A DNA stretch of 5,061 nt from Sedimentisphaerales bacterium (GTDB taxonomy: Bacteria; Planctomycetota; Phycisphaerae; Sedimentisphaerales; SG8-4): the NCBI GenBank assembly GCA_016932895.1, contig JAFGCA010000714.1, positions 1 to 5,061 on the forward strand, in the 5' to 3' direction. The translations under genes and the position numbers were made by a program. Below, in pieces: positions 1 to 5,061 of this stretch; position 1 is the stretch's first letter, and each line of letters opens with the position of its first letter. The notes below the pieces were generated by a model, which ran no database searches, had not been told where the DNA came from, and worked only from the letters and a program-made list of their open reading frames with translations.

Positions 1-516
1 TGCCTGACCTTCCTGCTGGCCAAGGGAACGAAGCTGGAGGTCCCGTTCTGGGGCATGATGCTGGACGTGATGATCATGGTCGTGATCCCGCTGTTCGTCG
101 GGTTCGCCGTGCGGCACGTCCTCCGCGAGAAAATGGAAAAGATCCAGCCGGTTTTCCCCGCGCTCTCGGTGACCTTCATCATCTTCATTTGCTCGCTGGT
201 GATCGCCCTGAACCGTGACCGGCTGCGCGAGGTGACCGGCCTGGTCCTGGCGGCGGCGGTGGTCCTGAATGTCTACGGCCTGGCCGCCGGCTACGGCGTC
301 GCCGCGCTGTTTCGCATGAACCGCGCCCGGCGCCGCACGCTGACGATCGAGATTGGCATGCAAAACGCCGGCCTCGGCGCGACCCTGGCCCTGGCCCACC
401 TCGGCCCCCGAGCCGCCATTCCCGCCGCCATCTTCGTCTTCGTCTGCATCCTCACCGCTTCGGGCTTGGCTTCCCTCTGGCAAAAAGGACCGAGGATTTT
501 CCTAAAAAAAGCTTGA
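1..516 (+). CDS. Bile acid:sodium symporter (BASS/SBF) family transporter, C-terminal part
   Basis: The reading frame is open from base 1 to the TGA at 514-516, giving the last 171 codons; the start lies left of the window. The family signature EIGMQNAGLGATLA is encoded at about 349-390. In BASS transporters this E-x-G-x-Q-N stretch lies in a crossover helix that helps form the sodium and substrate site. Hydrophobic segments near codons 17-38, 52-70, 80-102 and 137-157 fit the last four or so helices of a ten-helix inner-membrane protein of roughly 310-330 residues. The protein ends in a short basic tail (FLKKA). The family imports organic anions with sodium (bile acids, pantoate, pyruvate and other small acids), but the substrate cannot be read from this fragment. 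A TTGACA box overlaps the stop codon, so the next gene probably has its own promoter. Family call sure; substrate unknown. Confidence 0.9.
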   Translation, partial: CLTFLLAKGTKLEVPFWGMMLDVMIMVVIPLFVGFAVRHVLREKMEKIQPVFPALSVTFIIFICSLVIALNRDRLREVTGLVLAAAVVLNVYGLAAGYGVAALFRMNRARRRTLTIEIGMQNAGLGATLALAHLGPRAAIPAAIFVFVCILTASGLASLWQKGPRIFLKKA

Positions 517-558
517 CATTTGCCTTGGTGTCGTTCACTCTGCGAATGTGCGTCAAGC
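511..558. repeat. 7-bp inverted repeat GCTTGAC / GTCAAGC spanning the promoter candidate
   Basis: GCTTGAC at 511-517 is matched by its exact reverse complement GTCAAGC at 552-558, with 34 bp between. The left arm contains most of the TTGACA box. It could be a pair of operator half-sites or the base of a weak hairpin. It has no T tract after it, so it is not a good intrinsic terminator. Chance occurrence is possible. Confidence 0.3.
513..541 (+). promoter_or_regulatory. Candidate promoter for the PEP-CTERM-like gene
   Basis: A perfect TTGACA box at 513-518 overlaps the stop codon of the transporter gene and directly follows an A7 tract (504-510) that could act as an UP-like element. The -10 box is poor: TTCACT at 534-539 (15-bp spacer) or CACTCT at 536-541 (17-bp spacer). 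The strong -35 and the 102-nt gap to the next gene suggest independent transcription, but the weak -10 keeps the call tentative. Confidence 0.3.
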
Positions 559-606
559 GGAATTCCTTCTCATGGATTGTCAGTGTTCCATTACCTTTTT
601 TGGGGC

Positions 607-614
607 AAGGAGGT
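607..614 (+). promoter_or_regulatory. Strong ribosome binding site that sets the start at 619
   Basis: AAGGAGGT is a near-perfect match to the anti-Shine-Dalgarno sequence and ends 4 nt before ATG 619. It decides the start: the frame is open further upstream to a TTG at 520, but that extension would add a hydrophilic, cysteine-containing stretch ahead of a good signal peptide. Confidence 0.85.
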
Positions 615-618
615 TACG

Positions 619-1311
619 ATGTTGCGACGTCCGGACAGCATTTCTTTCGCGGCAATTGCCACTATTCTCATGCTCACCGCCACTGGTCTTCCGGCAGTTG
701 TTACGTATGACTGGACGTCCACGGACGGGGGCGGGTCGGGAACGGTCGTGTTCAACGGCACCGCCGGCGCGACGGCCGATCCAGGCGACATGCTTTCCTT
801 CACGTTCAGCAACGCGATTTTGTCCGATTGGAGCCTCGCGGACAGAAGTGGGTCGTGGACGATCCCGCTGAGTCTGACCCCAGCGCTGACGCCGCAGAAC
901 AGCGGGTTGGTGTTCTATTTCGAGCGCGACACAGGCGAGTACACGAAAACGTTGAAGTTCTATTACAACTCGCCCCCGGTTGAGGGGGGGCCTCCTGTCT
1001 ATTATGAATTCGGTGGGCCGGGATGGTTCTGGCAATCGATCAGCTATCCCGGGATGGCTCCGTCAGATACGTCGTGGGAGCCGGAATATCAAAAGCCCCA
1101 GGAATATGAAATTCCAGAGGAAGGGGACCCGCCGCCACTGAATCCGGTGCTGGTCGGTGAAGACGGATCGGGCCAGTGGGGCCTGCCGGACGGTTCGGGC
1201 CCGCTGGCCGTTCCGGTGCCGACTTCGCTTCTGCTCGCACTGACCGGCGTGGGAATAGGCCGGGCGACGCTGCTTCGCCGGGGCCCATCCCCGCGCCGAT
1301 CGTGCCTCTGA
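619..1311 (+). CDS. Exported protein with variant PEP-CTERM/VPxP-CTERM sorting signal
   Basis: The product is a 230-residue protein. Residues 1-28 form a signal peptide (basic start MLRR, then a hydrophobic run FAAIATILMLTATGLPA). The mature part begins YDWTSTDGGGSG and is rich in Gly, Ser, Thr, Pro and aromatics, like the beta-rich exported domains often found ahead of PEP-CTERM tails. An acidic, proline-rich linker lies at about 150-195. The tail at 198-221 has VPVP, a hydrophobic helix (TSLLLALTGVGIG) and a basic cluster (LLRR). This is the three-part PEP-CTERM layout, with Val in place of the usual Glu of P-E-P. In known systems an exosortase processes such tails during export of surface or matrix proteins; none is encoded here. 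An extra GPSPRRSCL follows the basic cluster, whereas most members end there. The body shows no enzyme motif, so its role is unknown. Confidence 0.75.
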   Translation: MLRRPDSISFAAIATILMLTATGLPAVVTYDWTSTDGGGSGTVVFNGTAGATADPGDMLSFTFSNAILSDWSLADRSGSWTIPLSLTPALTPQNSGLVFYFERDTGEYTKTLKFYYNSPPVEGGPPVYYEFGGPGWFWQSISYPGMAPSDTSWEPEYQKPQEYEIPEEGDPPPLNPVLVGEDGSGQWGLPDGSGPLAVPVPTSLLLALTGVGIGRATLLRRGPSPRRSCL

Positions 1312-1399
1312 GTATCTCATATCTTGGCCATGTCCGGGTCGTCCTGAGTGGTTGTTCTTTGGCCATCAGCGGCCCTTTCGGAACTCCCGAGGCAGAGAA

Positions 1400-1428
1400 T
1401 TCGCATTTTTTTGCGGGAGGTCTGCAAT
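1400..1428 (+). promoter_or_regulatory. Candidate promoter for the duplicated-module exported protein gene
   Basis: TTCGCA (1400-1405) and TGCAAT (1423-1428) are separated by exactly 17 bp, each matching four of six sigma-70 consensus positions; the spacer includes a T7 run. It would start a leader of about 140 nt before ATG 1574. A 6-bp stem, GAATCC (1466-1471) with GGATTC (1483-1488), lies in that leader. Nothing else recognisable was found in the 1312-1573 spacer, and no good terminator follows the gene ending at 1311. Confidence 0.25.
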
Positions 1429-1573
1429 CTTTGGGGCCGGTGCCACGACGTACGGGGTACATGGGGAATCCTGGCGGTGCAGGGATTCGAGGACTGGACG
1501 TGAATTCAAGCTGCCCCGAGGAATGGCCGTGTTTCCGGTCATAGCCTCGGCGGGCGGGAAGGGAGCAAGCGGT

Positions 1574-3334
1574 ATGGACAGGTTCTGGTCGAAGGTCGTC
1601 AGTATTGGTCTTTGCGGTTGTGTGGTTGCAGCGGCAGCAGGGGCCGCTGCCTCCAGCGGCGCCGGCGCGAGTCCTTCCGGTCGCGAGGCGACCGCCGAGC
1701 GGGGTACGAAGGATATCCCGGAATTCGAATTCACGGTGTGGGGGCATCCCCCTTCGCGGCAAGTCTATCGCCTGCAGGACGAACGTCTCGTGCAGAAGAT
1801 CCTGTTTGTACTCAGAGGAGGCGCCCTCCCTGTTGGCGATGTGGCCGTGAGGATCGGAACGACTGATTCCGACGTTTCAGGCAAGCTCGACGAGCTGGCG
1901 CGATTCGGCCTGGTGCAGCAGGAAGGGCCGAGGTGGATTTCCAACATTCCGCTGTACGTGCGCGCCGAGATCGAGGCGGGCGAGAAGCTCAGTATGGAGT
2001 ATGCCGAACGGCAGGCCGAGATTCTGCGGCGCGCCATTCCCGGGCTCAGAGACCTCTACAGCGAAACGAAGCTGGCTTCGTCCTTTCCGTGGGAGCAGAC
2101 GTCTCTGCTTGTTGTCGGGGCGCTGCTGTCGGATTTCTGCGTGTTCGACCGCGTCGCGTTCCGGCCGGAAAATGCGGACCACGGGAGGCGGTTTCCGCTG
2201 CAGGCGCCGGACGGCACGCGGTGGGGATTCACAGGGTACGAAAAGCTGCCCAAGCGTTTTCCTTCGTGTCGTTGGACGTTTTACCACAACCAGTTCCATA
2301 CGTACGCCGGGGGGATGGCACGGTTTGGCTACTATGGCAATCCGTACGAGCAGAGGAAGAACCCCATTATCTCTCCGGGAAAGTGGTGCGCGGGCATACA
2401 CGGCAAGGTCCTTTTCGCGCTGGCCGAAGGTCCGCTCTCATCGGCAGAGCTGGAATCGAGCACGAGACTGAACAGGGAGTTTCAACACAAAACGCTGGAA
2501 GAGATGGCCGGCTGCGATCCGCCGGCCGTAGCGCTGGACGGGGGCCGGTACCACGCCGGGATTCCGGTCTTCACCGAGCCTGATTTTCAGCGCGTGCTGG
2601 CCGCGTGTGACCGGGTGGCGGAGGAAATTCACCACAAGGTGGTCCTGCCCCACGGGGCGGAATTGGAGGCTCGGGGCAAGGAGATGGGCCTTCGCTGGCC
2701 GCTTCCCTCGGGCACGTACGTCCGCGATAGAGCGCTCCAGATGCTGGTGGACGAAGGCGTGCTGAGTCCCGTGCCGGCCGCACCGGTCGATTGGGACTTC
2801 GGCGTGTGGGCCTGGAAGGGATTCCTGCAGATGAATGAAGAAGTCACGACCGGCGCAACCCCCGACCCCTTCCTTCTGACCGCCATATCGAGCGACGAGG
2901 AGAACCGCCTACGCCGGGCCGACACCGTCAAAGCCGAGATCCTCCAGGGCAACCGGTTCCAGGACGTGTCGACGCCGGCGCGGGCCTTTCTCACGAGACT
3001 CTCGGCGGTCGTACACTCCGACGTGGAGGCGATGAAGGCCGTGTCCGCGGCCCACATTGACGAGCAGTACTTTGCCGCGCCGCAGCGCCGCAACTGGGCC
3101 CAGCAGATGCGATATCTCAATATCCACCGCATTCCGTCGGTCCCGGCAGATCCCCGGACCGGTGACGTGAGTCCCGTCTTCGCCATCTACGACCAGGGCT
3201 TCGAAGAGGCGCACGTCTACTTCTATCACGACGGAGGCTGGCGCTTTCTGTTCAACACCTACGCAGTGAGATCCTGGTCTGATGGGGCCGAAGGGCGCGC
3301 CCAGGCGAAGCTCCTGGCGTTACAGAACAAGTAG
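1574..3334 (+). CDS. Exported protein of unknown function with two winged-helix-like modules
   Basis: The product has 586 residues. The ATG at 1574 is chosen because GGGAAGGGAG (1556-1565) sits 8 nt upstream and a signal peptide follows directly (basic MDRFWSK, hydrophobic 8-26, small residues with AxA sites near 24-33). The frame is open upstream to 1352, but that stretch reads like non-coding DNA. Residues 72-127 look like a winged helix: helix LVQKILFVL, helix GDVAVRIG, candidate recognition helix SDVSGKLDELARFGLV, then a wing. Residues 276-332 repeat this plan (GKVLFALAEGPLSSAEL...KTLEEM...RYHAGIPVF), and the parts that follow also align, ending in GTRWGFTGYEKL (214-225) and VDWDFGVWAWKGFL (405-418). 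Residues 450-586 form a separate domain ending in HVYFYHDGGWRFLFNTY, which might be NTF2-like. I do not recognise the family. Because the protein is probably exported, DNA binding is doubtful. The gene is convergent with the next one. Confidence 0.8.
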   Translation: MDRFWSKVVSIGLCGCVVAAAAGAAASSGAGASPSGREATAERGTKDIPEFEFTVWGHPPSRQVYRLQDERLVQKILFVLRGGALPVGDVAVRIGTTDSDVSGKLDELARFGLVQQEGPRWISNIPLYVRAEIEAGEKLSMEYAERQAEILRRAIPGLRDLYSETKLASSFPWEQTSLLVVGALLSDFCVFDRVAFRPENADHGRRFPLQAPDGTRWGFTGYEKLPKRFPSCRWTFYHNQFHTYAGGMARFGYYGNPYEQRKNPIISPGKWCAGIHGKVLFALAEGPLSSAELESSTRLNREFQHKTLEEMAGCDPPAVALDGGRYHAGIPVFTEPDFQRVLAACDRVAEEIHHKVVLPHGAELEARGKEMGLRWPLPSGTYVRDRALQMLVDEGVLSPVPAAPVDWDFGVWAWKGFLQMNEEVTTGATPDPFLLTAISSDEENRLRRADTVKAEILQGNRFQDVSTPARAFLTRLSAVVHSDVEAMKAVSAAHIDEQYFAAPQRRNWAQQMRYLNIHRIPSVPADPRTGDVSPVFAIYDQGFEEAHVYFYHDGGWRFLFNTYAVRSWSDGAEGRAQAKLLALQNK

Positions 3335-3373
3335 TCAGAGGATTCGCGTCCCCGACGCTACTGCTTCTCGCAT

Positions 3374-3393
3374 CGGTTGTGCCGACACAGCCG
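3374..3393. terminator. Hairpin between convergent genes, possible bidirectional terminator
   Basis: CGGTTGTG (3374-3381) pairs with CACAGCCG (3386-3393) as an 8-bp stem with one G-T pair and a CCGA loop. It lies in the 72-bp spacer between the stops of two convergent genes, where a shared terminator is expected. A second small hairpin, GCGTC-CCC-GACGC (3346-3358), lies just left of it. Neither has a T tract on either side, so a classical intrinsic terminator is not proven. Confidence 0.45.
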
Positions 3394-3406
3394 CGATTCC
3401 GGCTGG

Positions 3407-3883
3407 TCAGTTCTCGCCGGCGCGTTGCACCTCGTCCAGGTTGGCCTTGGCGGGCGGGACCTTGGCGAGGAAGCCGGCGATGGTCTCGCAGGGGTAGTCG
3501 GAGCACAGGGCGCAGTTGTCCACCTTGCGGCCCAGGCCGCACGTGCGGATCTCGCATTCGCTGCAGTGGCCGATGTGCGAGCCCTCGACTTTCAGGCAGC
3601 CCACGCAGTTGATGTCCTCGGGCTTGAACTCCACCTGAAACTGTTGGGACCATTCGGCGGCGGTCTTCTCCCGCAGGGCCTGATCGTCGGTTTTGCGCGC
3701 AATGAAGGCCGGACACGCCGCACAGTCCAGCCCGCACACCCCCAGGGTCTTGGCAGCTCGTTGGTTCGGTTCCATACAACCTGCTCCCATCATGCCCGCC
3801 GCGGTCACGCAGGCCGTAGCGGTGGCCAAAAAATCACGACGCGATAGCTTCGACGCATCTGCCTGCTTCATCTTGTTCCCCAT
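3407..3883 (-). CDS. Tat-exported cysteine-rich DUF3795 domain protein
   Basis: The product has 158 residues from ATG 3883. The N-terminus carries a twin-arginine signal: SRRDFL at 14-19, then a hydrophobic run to about 34. GAGC ending at Cys36 could be a lipid-attachment site, but the residue at -3 is Gly rather than Leu, so this is uncertain. From residue 50 the DUF3795 pattern follows: CGLDCAACPAF (50-60), CVGC (93-96), CSECEIRTC (107-115), CALCSDYPC (124-132). The eleven cysteines in clusters suggest metal or Fe-S binding. That would fit Tat, which exports proteins already folded with cofactors; this is an inference, since the biochemical role of DUF3795 is not established. ATG 3871 (GGGGA 5 nt upstream) is a possible alternative start. 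A TTG at 3907 is unlikely, since the predicted transcript would start only a few bases before it. Family call firm. Confidence 0.88.
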   Translation of the reverse strand: MGNKMKQADASKLSRRDFLATATACVTAAGMMGAGCMEPNQRAAKTLGVCGLDCAACPAFIARKTDDQALREKTAAEWSQQFQVEFKPEDINCVGCLKVEGSHIGHCSECEIRTCGLGRKVDNCALCSDYPCETIAGFLAKVPPAKANLDEVQRAGEN

Positions 3884-3919
3884 ATCCAAAACCACCCCAG
3901 CCTGCAAATCATCGGCCGC

Positions 3920-3948
3920 ATTGTAGGCGCAAGCCCACGGAAAGGCAA
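3920..3948 (-). promoter_or_regulatory. Promoter of the DUF3795 gene
   Basis: On the minus strand TTGCCT (3948-3943) and TACAAT (3925-3920) are separated by exactly 17 bp, matching four and five of six consensus positions. Transcription would begin near 3913, leaving a leader of about 30 nt before ATG 3883. This is one of the two best sigma-70-type promoters in the window. Confidence 0.6.
3923..3944 (+). repeat. Bipartite repeat, copy 1 (GTAGGCGC-N7-CGGAAAG)
   Basis: GTAGGCGC (3923-3930) and CGGAAAG (3938-3944) recur in the same orientation at 4090-4107 with a shorter gap. This copy lies almost wholly within the DUF3795 promoter, between and touching its -35 and -10 boxes, the position expected of a repressor site. 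Function is inferred from position only. Confidence 0.4.
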
Positions 3949-3981
3949 ATGCGTGTTAGGAAATAGATATGGTTTTTCCCG

Positions 3982-4055
3982 TCGCGGAGCCGATGGGTAA
4001 GACGGCTTCTTTCGGTCTTGCACCGTAGATATCTGCGAAAAGTATCGTTTTTTTT
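3982..4055 (+). ncRNA. Possible structured RNA: three-way-junction fold followed by T8
   Basis: Read on the plus strand, TCGC (3982-3985) pairs with GCGA (4035-4038) and encloses two hairpins: GGAGCCG (3986-3992) with CGGCTTC (4003-4009), and CGGT (4013-4016) with ACCG (4022-4025). Ten bases after the outer stem comes a run of eight T (4048-4055). An exclusive alternative pairing exists: GGT plus AAGAC (3996-4003) with GTCTT plus ACC (4015-4024), skipping two bases. I matched it to no riboswitch class that I know, and saw no convincing promoter for it on the plus strand. It may be a leader, a small RNA or chance pairing. Confidence 0.25.
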
Positions 4056-4089
4056 CCGTAATGAGAAGTGCCGATGGACGTCTGTTAGG

Positions 4090-4107
4090 GTAGGCGCCTG
4101 CGGAAAG
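4090..4107 (+). repeat. Bipartite repeat, copy 2 (GTAGGCGC-N3-CGGAAAG)
   Basis: This is the second copy of the paired words, with a 3-bp rather than 7-bp gap, and is preceded immediately by TGTTAGG (4083-4089), which also occurs at 3954-3960. It lies about 50 bp upstream of the beta-helix gene promoter and could be an upstream regulator site for it. Confidence 0.35.
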
Positions 4108-4153
4108 TGAGCGGGCGACGTATGGCCGGCGGCAGTGTGGAGCCGCTCGGGTC

Positions 4154-4182
4154 TTGAAAAAATTGCGTTTTTTTGCTACAAA
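4154..4182 (+). promoter_or_regulatory. Promoter of the beta-helix protein gene
   Basis: TTGAAA (4154-4159) and TACAAA (4177-4182) are separated by exactly 17 bp, matching five and four of six consensus positions. The spacer carries a T7 run. Transcription would begin near 4189, giving a leader of about 74 nt before ATG 4263. Confidence 0.55.
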
Positions 4183-4251
4183 CAAAATACAACGTAACGG
4201 AGGCAGGTTCATCCCCGCCATGGCTGTAAGCGGTACTTTGGGCACATCTGA

Positions 4252-4260
4252 AAGGAAGGG
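4252..4260 (+). promoter_or_regulatory. Ribosome binding site setting the start at 4263
   Basis: The purine run AAGGAAGGG ends 2 nt before ATG 4263; its AAGGA core is 6 nt from the start. It supports 4263 over the in-frame ATG at 4278, which would shorten the basic start of the signal peptide. Confidence 0.7.
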
Positions 4261-4262
4261 AA

Positions 4263-5061
4263 ATGAGGAAGGCAACGATGCTCAGCGTTGGGTTGATCGT
4301 TCTTATTGCCGGTACCGGTCTCGGCGCCATCCGGCACGTGCCCGGTGAGTACCCGCGCATCCAGGCGGCGATTCAGGCCTGCGAGGACGGCGATACCGTG
4401 ATCGTCGCGCCCGGCGTGTACTTCGAGACCATCAACTTCAGCGGCAAGGACATCGTCGTGACCGGCACCGACCCGTACGATCCGAAGGTCGTGGCCTACA
4501 CGGTCCTCAACGGCGACGAAGACGGCACGGTCGTTACCTTCGAGAACGGTGAGACCTCCTCCGCCGTGCTGACGGGCTTTACCATCACCGGTGGCTTCGG
4601 CACCATCGATACCACGCTGCAGGCCGGCTTCCGAACGATCTGGGGGGCGGGTATCTTCTGCAACCGTTCCTCGCCCACCATCACCCGCAACGTCATCGCC
4701 AACAACGTCGGGCCCTTCGACATGCCCGGAGACGACCCGTCGCAGTGGAACATGTGCTACGGGGCCGGGATCGGATGCATCGAGTCGGACGCGGTCATCA
4801 CGCACAACACGATCCGGGGCAACAGCGCCTACGTGGCGGGCGCTTTGATCGCGTATTTCGGCAATACGACCGTTGCCAACAACGTGATCTTCGGCAACTC
4901 CGCGGCCGCCGGGGCCGGTGTGGTTATGGTTCAGGGGCAGCTCATCAACAACACCATCGTCGCCAACAATACCACGAACCTCGGCGGCGAAGTCGGACCG
5001 GGCGGGAATGTCTATACCGTCTTCGACGTGGGCCTGCAGGATTGCCAGGTGAAGAACAACA
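4263..5061 (+). CDS. Secreted right-handed parallel beta-helix protein, N-terminal part
   Basis: 266 codons are visible and the frame is still open at the right edge, so the C-terminus is missing. Residues 1-22 form a signal peptide (MRKATML, then a hydrophobic run to GLGA). Residues 24-54 carry a motif typical of secreted beta-helix proteins: VPGEYPRIQAAIQACEDGD followed by TVIVAPGVYFE. Next come GKDIVVTGTDP (61-71) and an FENGE...VLTGFTITGG segment (93-111). From 128 on there are PbH1-type coils of about 20-25 residues, beginning GAGIFCN (129), GAGIGCI (168) and GAGVVMV (218) and carrying Asn ladders such as ITRNVIANN and LINNTIVANN. Such proteins fold as pectate-lyase/NosD-like solenoids; some bind or cleave polysaccharides, but no catalytic residues can be assigned here. 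It is probably a surface or secreted protein; substrate unknown. It has its own promoter, divergent from the DUF3795 gene. Confidence 0.88.
   Translation, partial: MRKATMLSVGLIVLIAGTGLGAIRHVPGEYPRIQAAIQACEDGDTVIVAPGVYFETINFSGKDIVVTGTDPYDPKVVAYTVLNGDEDGTVVTFENGETSSAVLTGFTITGGFGTIDTTLQAGFRTIWGAGIFCNRSSPTITRNVIANNVGPFDMPGDDPSQWNMCYGAGIGCIESDAVITHNTIRGNSAYVAGALIAYFGNTTVANNVIFGNSAAAGAGVVMVQGQLINNTIVANNTTNLGGEVGPGGNVYTVFDVGLQDCQVKNN

Larger units (their letters stand above)
3884..4262. promoter_or_regulatory. Divergent intergenic control region
   Basis: This stretch of about 380 bp separates the leftward DUF3795 gene from the rightward beta-helix gene. I see no convincing gene in it. It is less GC-rich than its surroundings and has T tracts at 4048-4055 and 4168-4174. 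It contains a promoter candidate for each flanking gene, three short words that each occur twice (GTAGGCGC with CGGAAAG; TGTTAGG; GCCGATGG), and a possible folded RNA at 3982-4055. The distance is more than two simple promoters need, so extra regulation or a small RNA is possible. Confidence 0.6.

Noticed and set aside
580..1035. 151-residue open frame on the minus strand
   Set aside because: It is antisense to the PEP-CTERM-like gene, which has a strong ribosome binding site, signal peptide and sorting tail; this frame has none of these.
1455..1500. tRNA T-arm lookalike on the minus strand (TCGAATCCC followed by a CCA-like end)
   Set aside because: The would-be T stem does not pair and no matching acceptor strand or anticodon arm is found at the right distance.
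1352..1573. Upstream extension of the 586-residue protein to 660 residues
   Set aside because: The extension lacks a ribosome binding site, contains the promoter candidate, and would bury the signal peptide at residue 75.
1040..1762. 240-residue open frame on the minus strand
   Set aside because: It overlaps the end of one gene and the start of another, has low-complexity Arg/Pro/Gly content, and shows no signal peptide or family motif; it is a GC-rich shadow frame.
3377..3847. Plus-strand open frame of 156 residues
   Set aside because: It is opposite the DUF3795 gene, whose cysteine motifs and Tat signal are unambiguous.
3884..3907. TTG start at 3907 for the DUF3795 gene
   Set aside because: The promoter at 3948-3920 would start transcription near 3913, leaving almost no leader; downstream ATG codons have better upstream sequences.
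3982..4055. Known riboswitch (c-di-GMP, TPP, glycine, cobalamin, fluoride and similar)
   Set aside because: I looked by eye for the conserved core motifs of these classes on both strands and found none; kept only as an unclassified structure.
4154..4348. Small plus-strand frame beginning MKKLRFF
   Set aside because: Its start lies inside the promoter candidate, with no ribosome binding site, and it overlaps the beta-helix gene in another frame.
4209..4805. 198-residue open frame on the minus strand
   Set aside because: It lies opposite the clear beta-helix protein gene; its Asp/Val/Gly-rich composition is what the opposite strand of that gene produces.
1..5061. CRISPR array, insertion sequence, phage or defence genes
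   Set aside because: There are no regularly spaced repeats, transposase or integrase motifs, or terminal inverted repeats anywhere in the window.

Overview
The window reads as chromosomal DNA of a Planctomycetota-like bacterium, possibly an uncultured Phycisphaerae-type lineage. This is an inference from the gene types: a PEP-CTERM-like exported protein, a large secreted protein of a type I do not recognise, a Tat-exported cysteine-rich DUF3795 protein, and a secreted parallel beta-helix protein of the kind these genomes carry in many copies. Coding DNA is GC-rich. The longer spacers contain conspicuous A and T tracts.

Layout from left to right. Positions 1-516 (+) hold the C-terminal half of a bile acid:sodium symporter (BASS) family transporter, cut by the window edge. 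Positions 619-1311 (+) hold a 230-residue exported protein with a variant PEP-CTERM/VPxP-CTERM tail and a strong ribosome binding site. Positions 1574-3334 (+) hold a 586-residue exported protein of unknown function; it appears to contain two copies of a module that begins with a winged-helix-like segment, followed by a separate C-terminal domain. Positions 3407-3883 (-) hold the Tat-signal DUF3795 protein, convergent with the previous gene, with a strong hairpin between the two. Positions 3884-4262 form a divergent control region of about 380 bp, with promoter candidates on both strands, short repeated words, and a three-way-junction-like fold followed by eight T. Positions 4263-5061 (+) hold the start of a right-handed beta-helix protein that runs off the right edge.

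The genes do not form an obvious single pathway. Four of the five encode exported proteins, and each appears to have its own promoter or leader, so this looks like a run of independently expressed surface and envelope genes rather than an operon. No RNA gene of a known family, mobile element, integrase or CRISPR array was seen. The most interesting items are the duplicated winged-helix-like module in an exported protein and the structured divergent region at 3920-4110. Neither is proven to be a new system.
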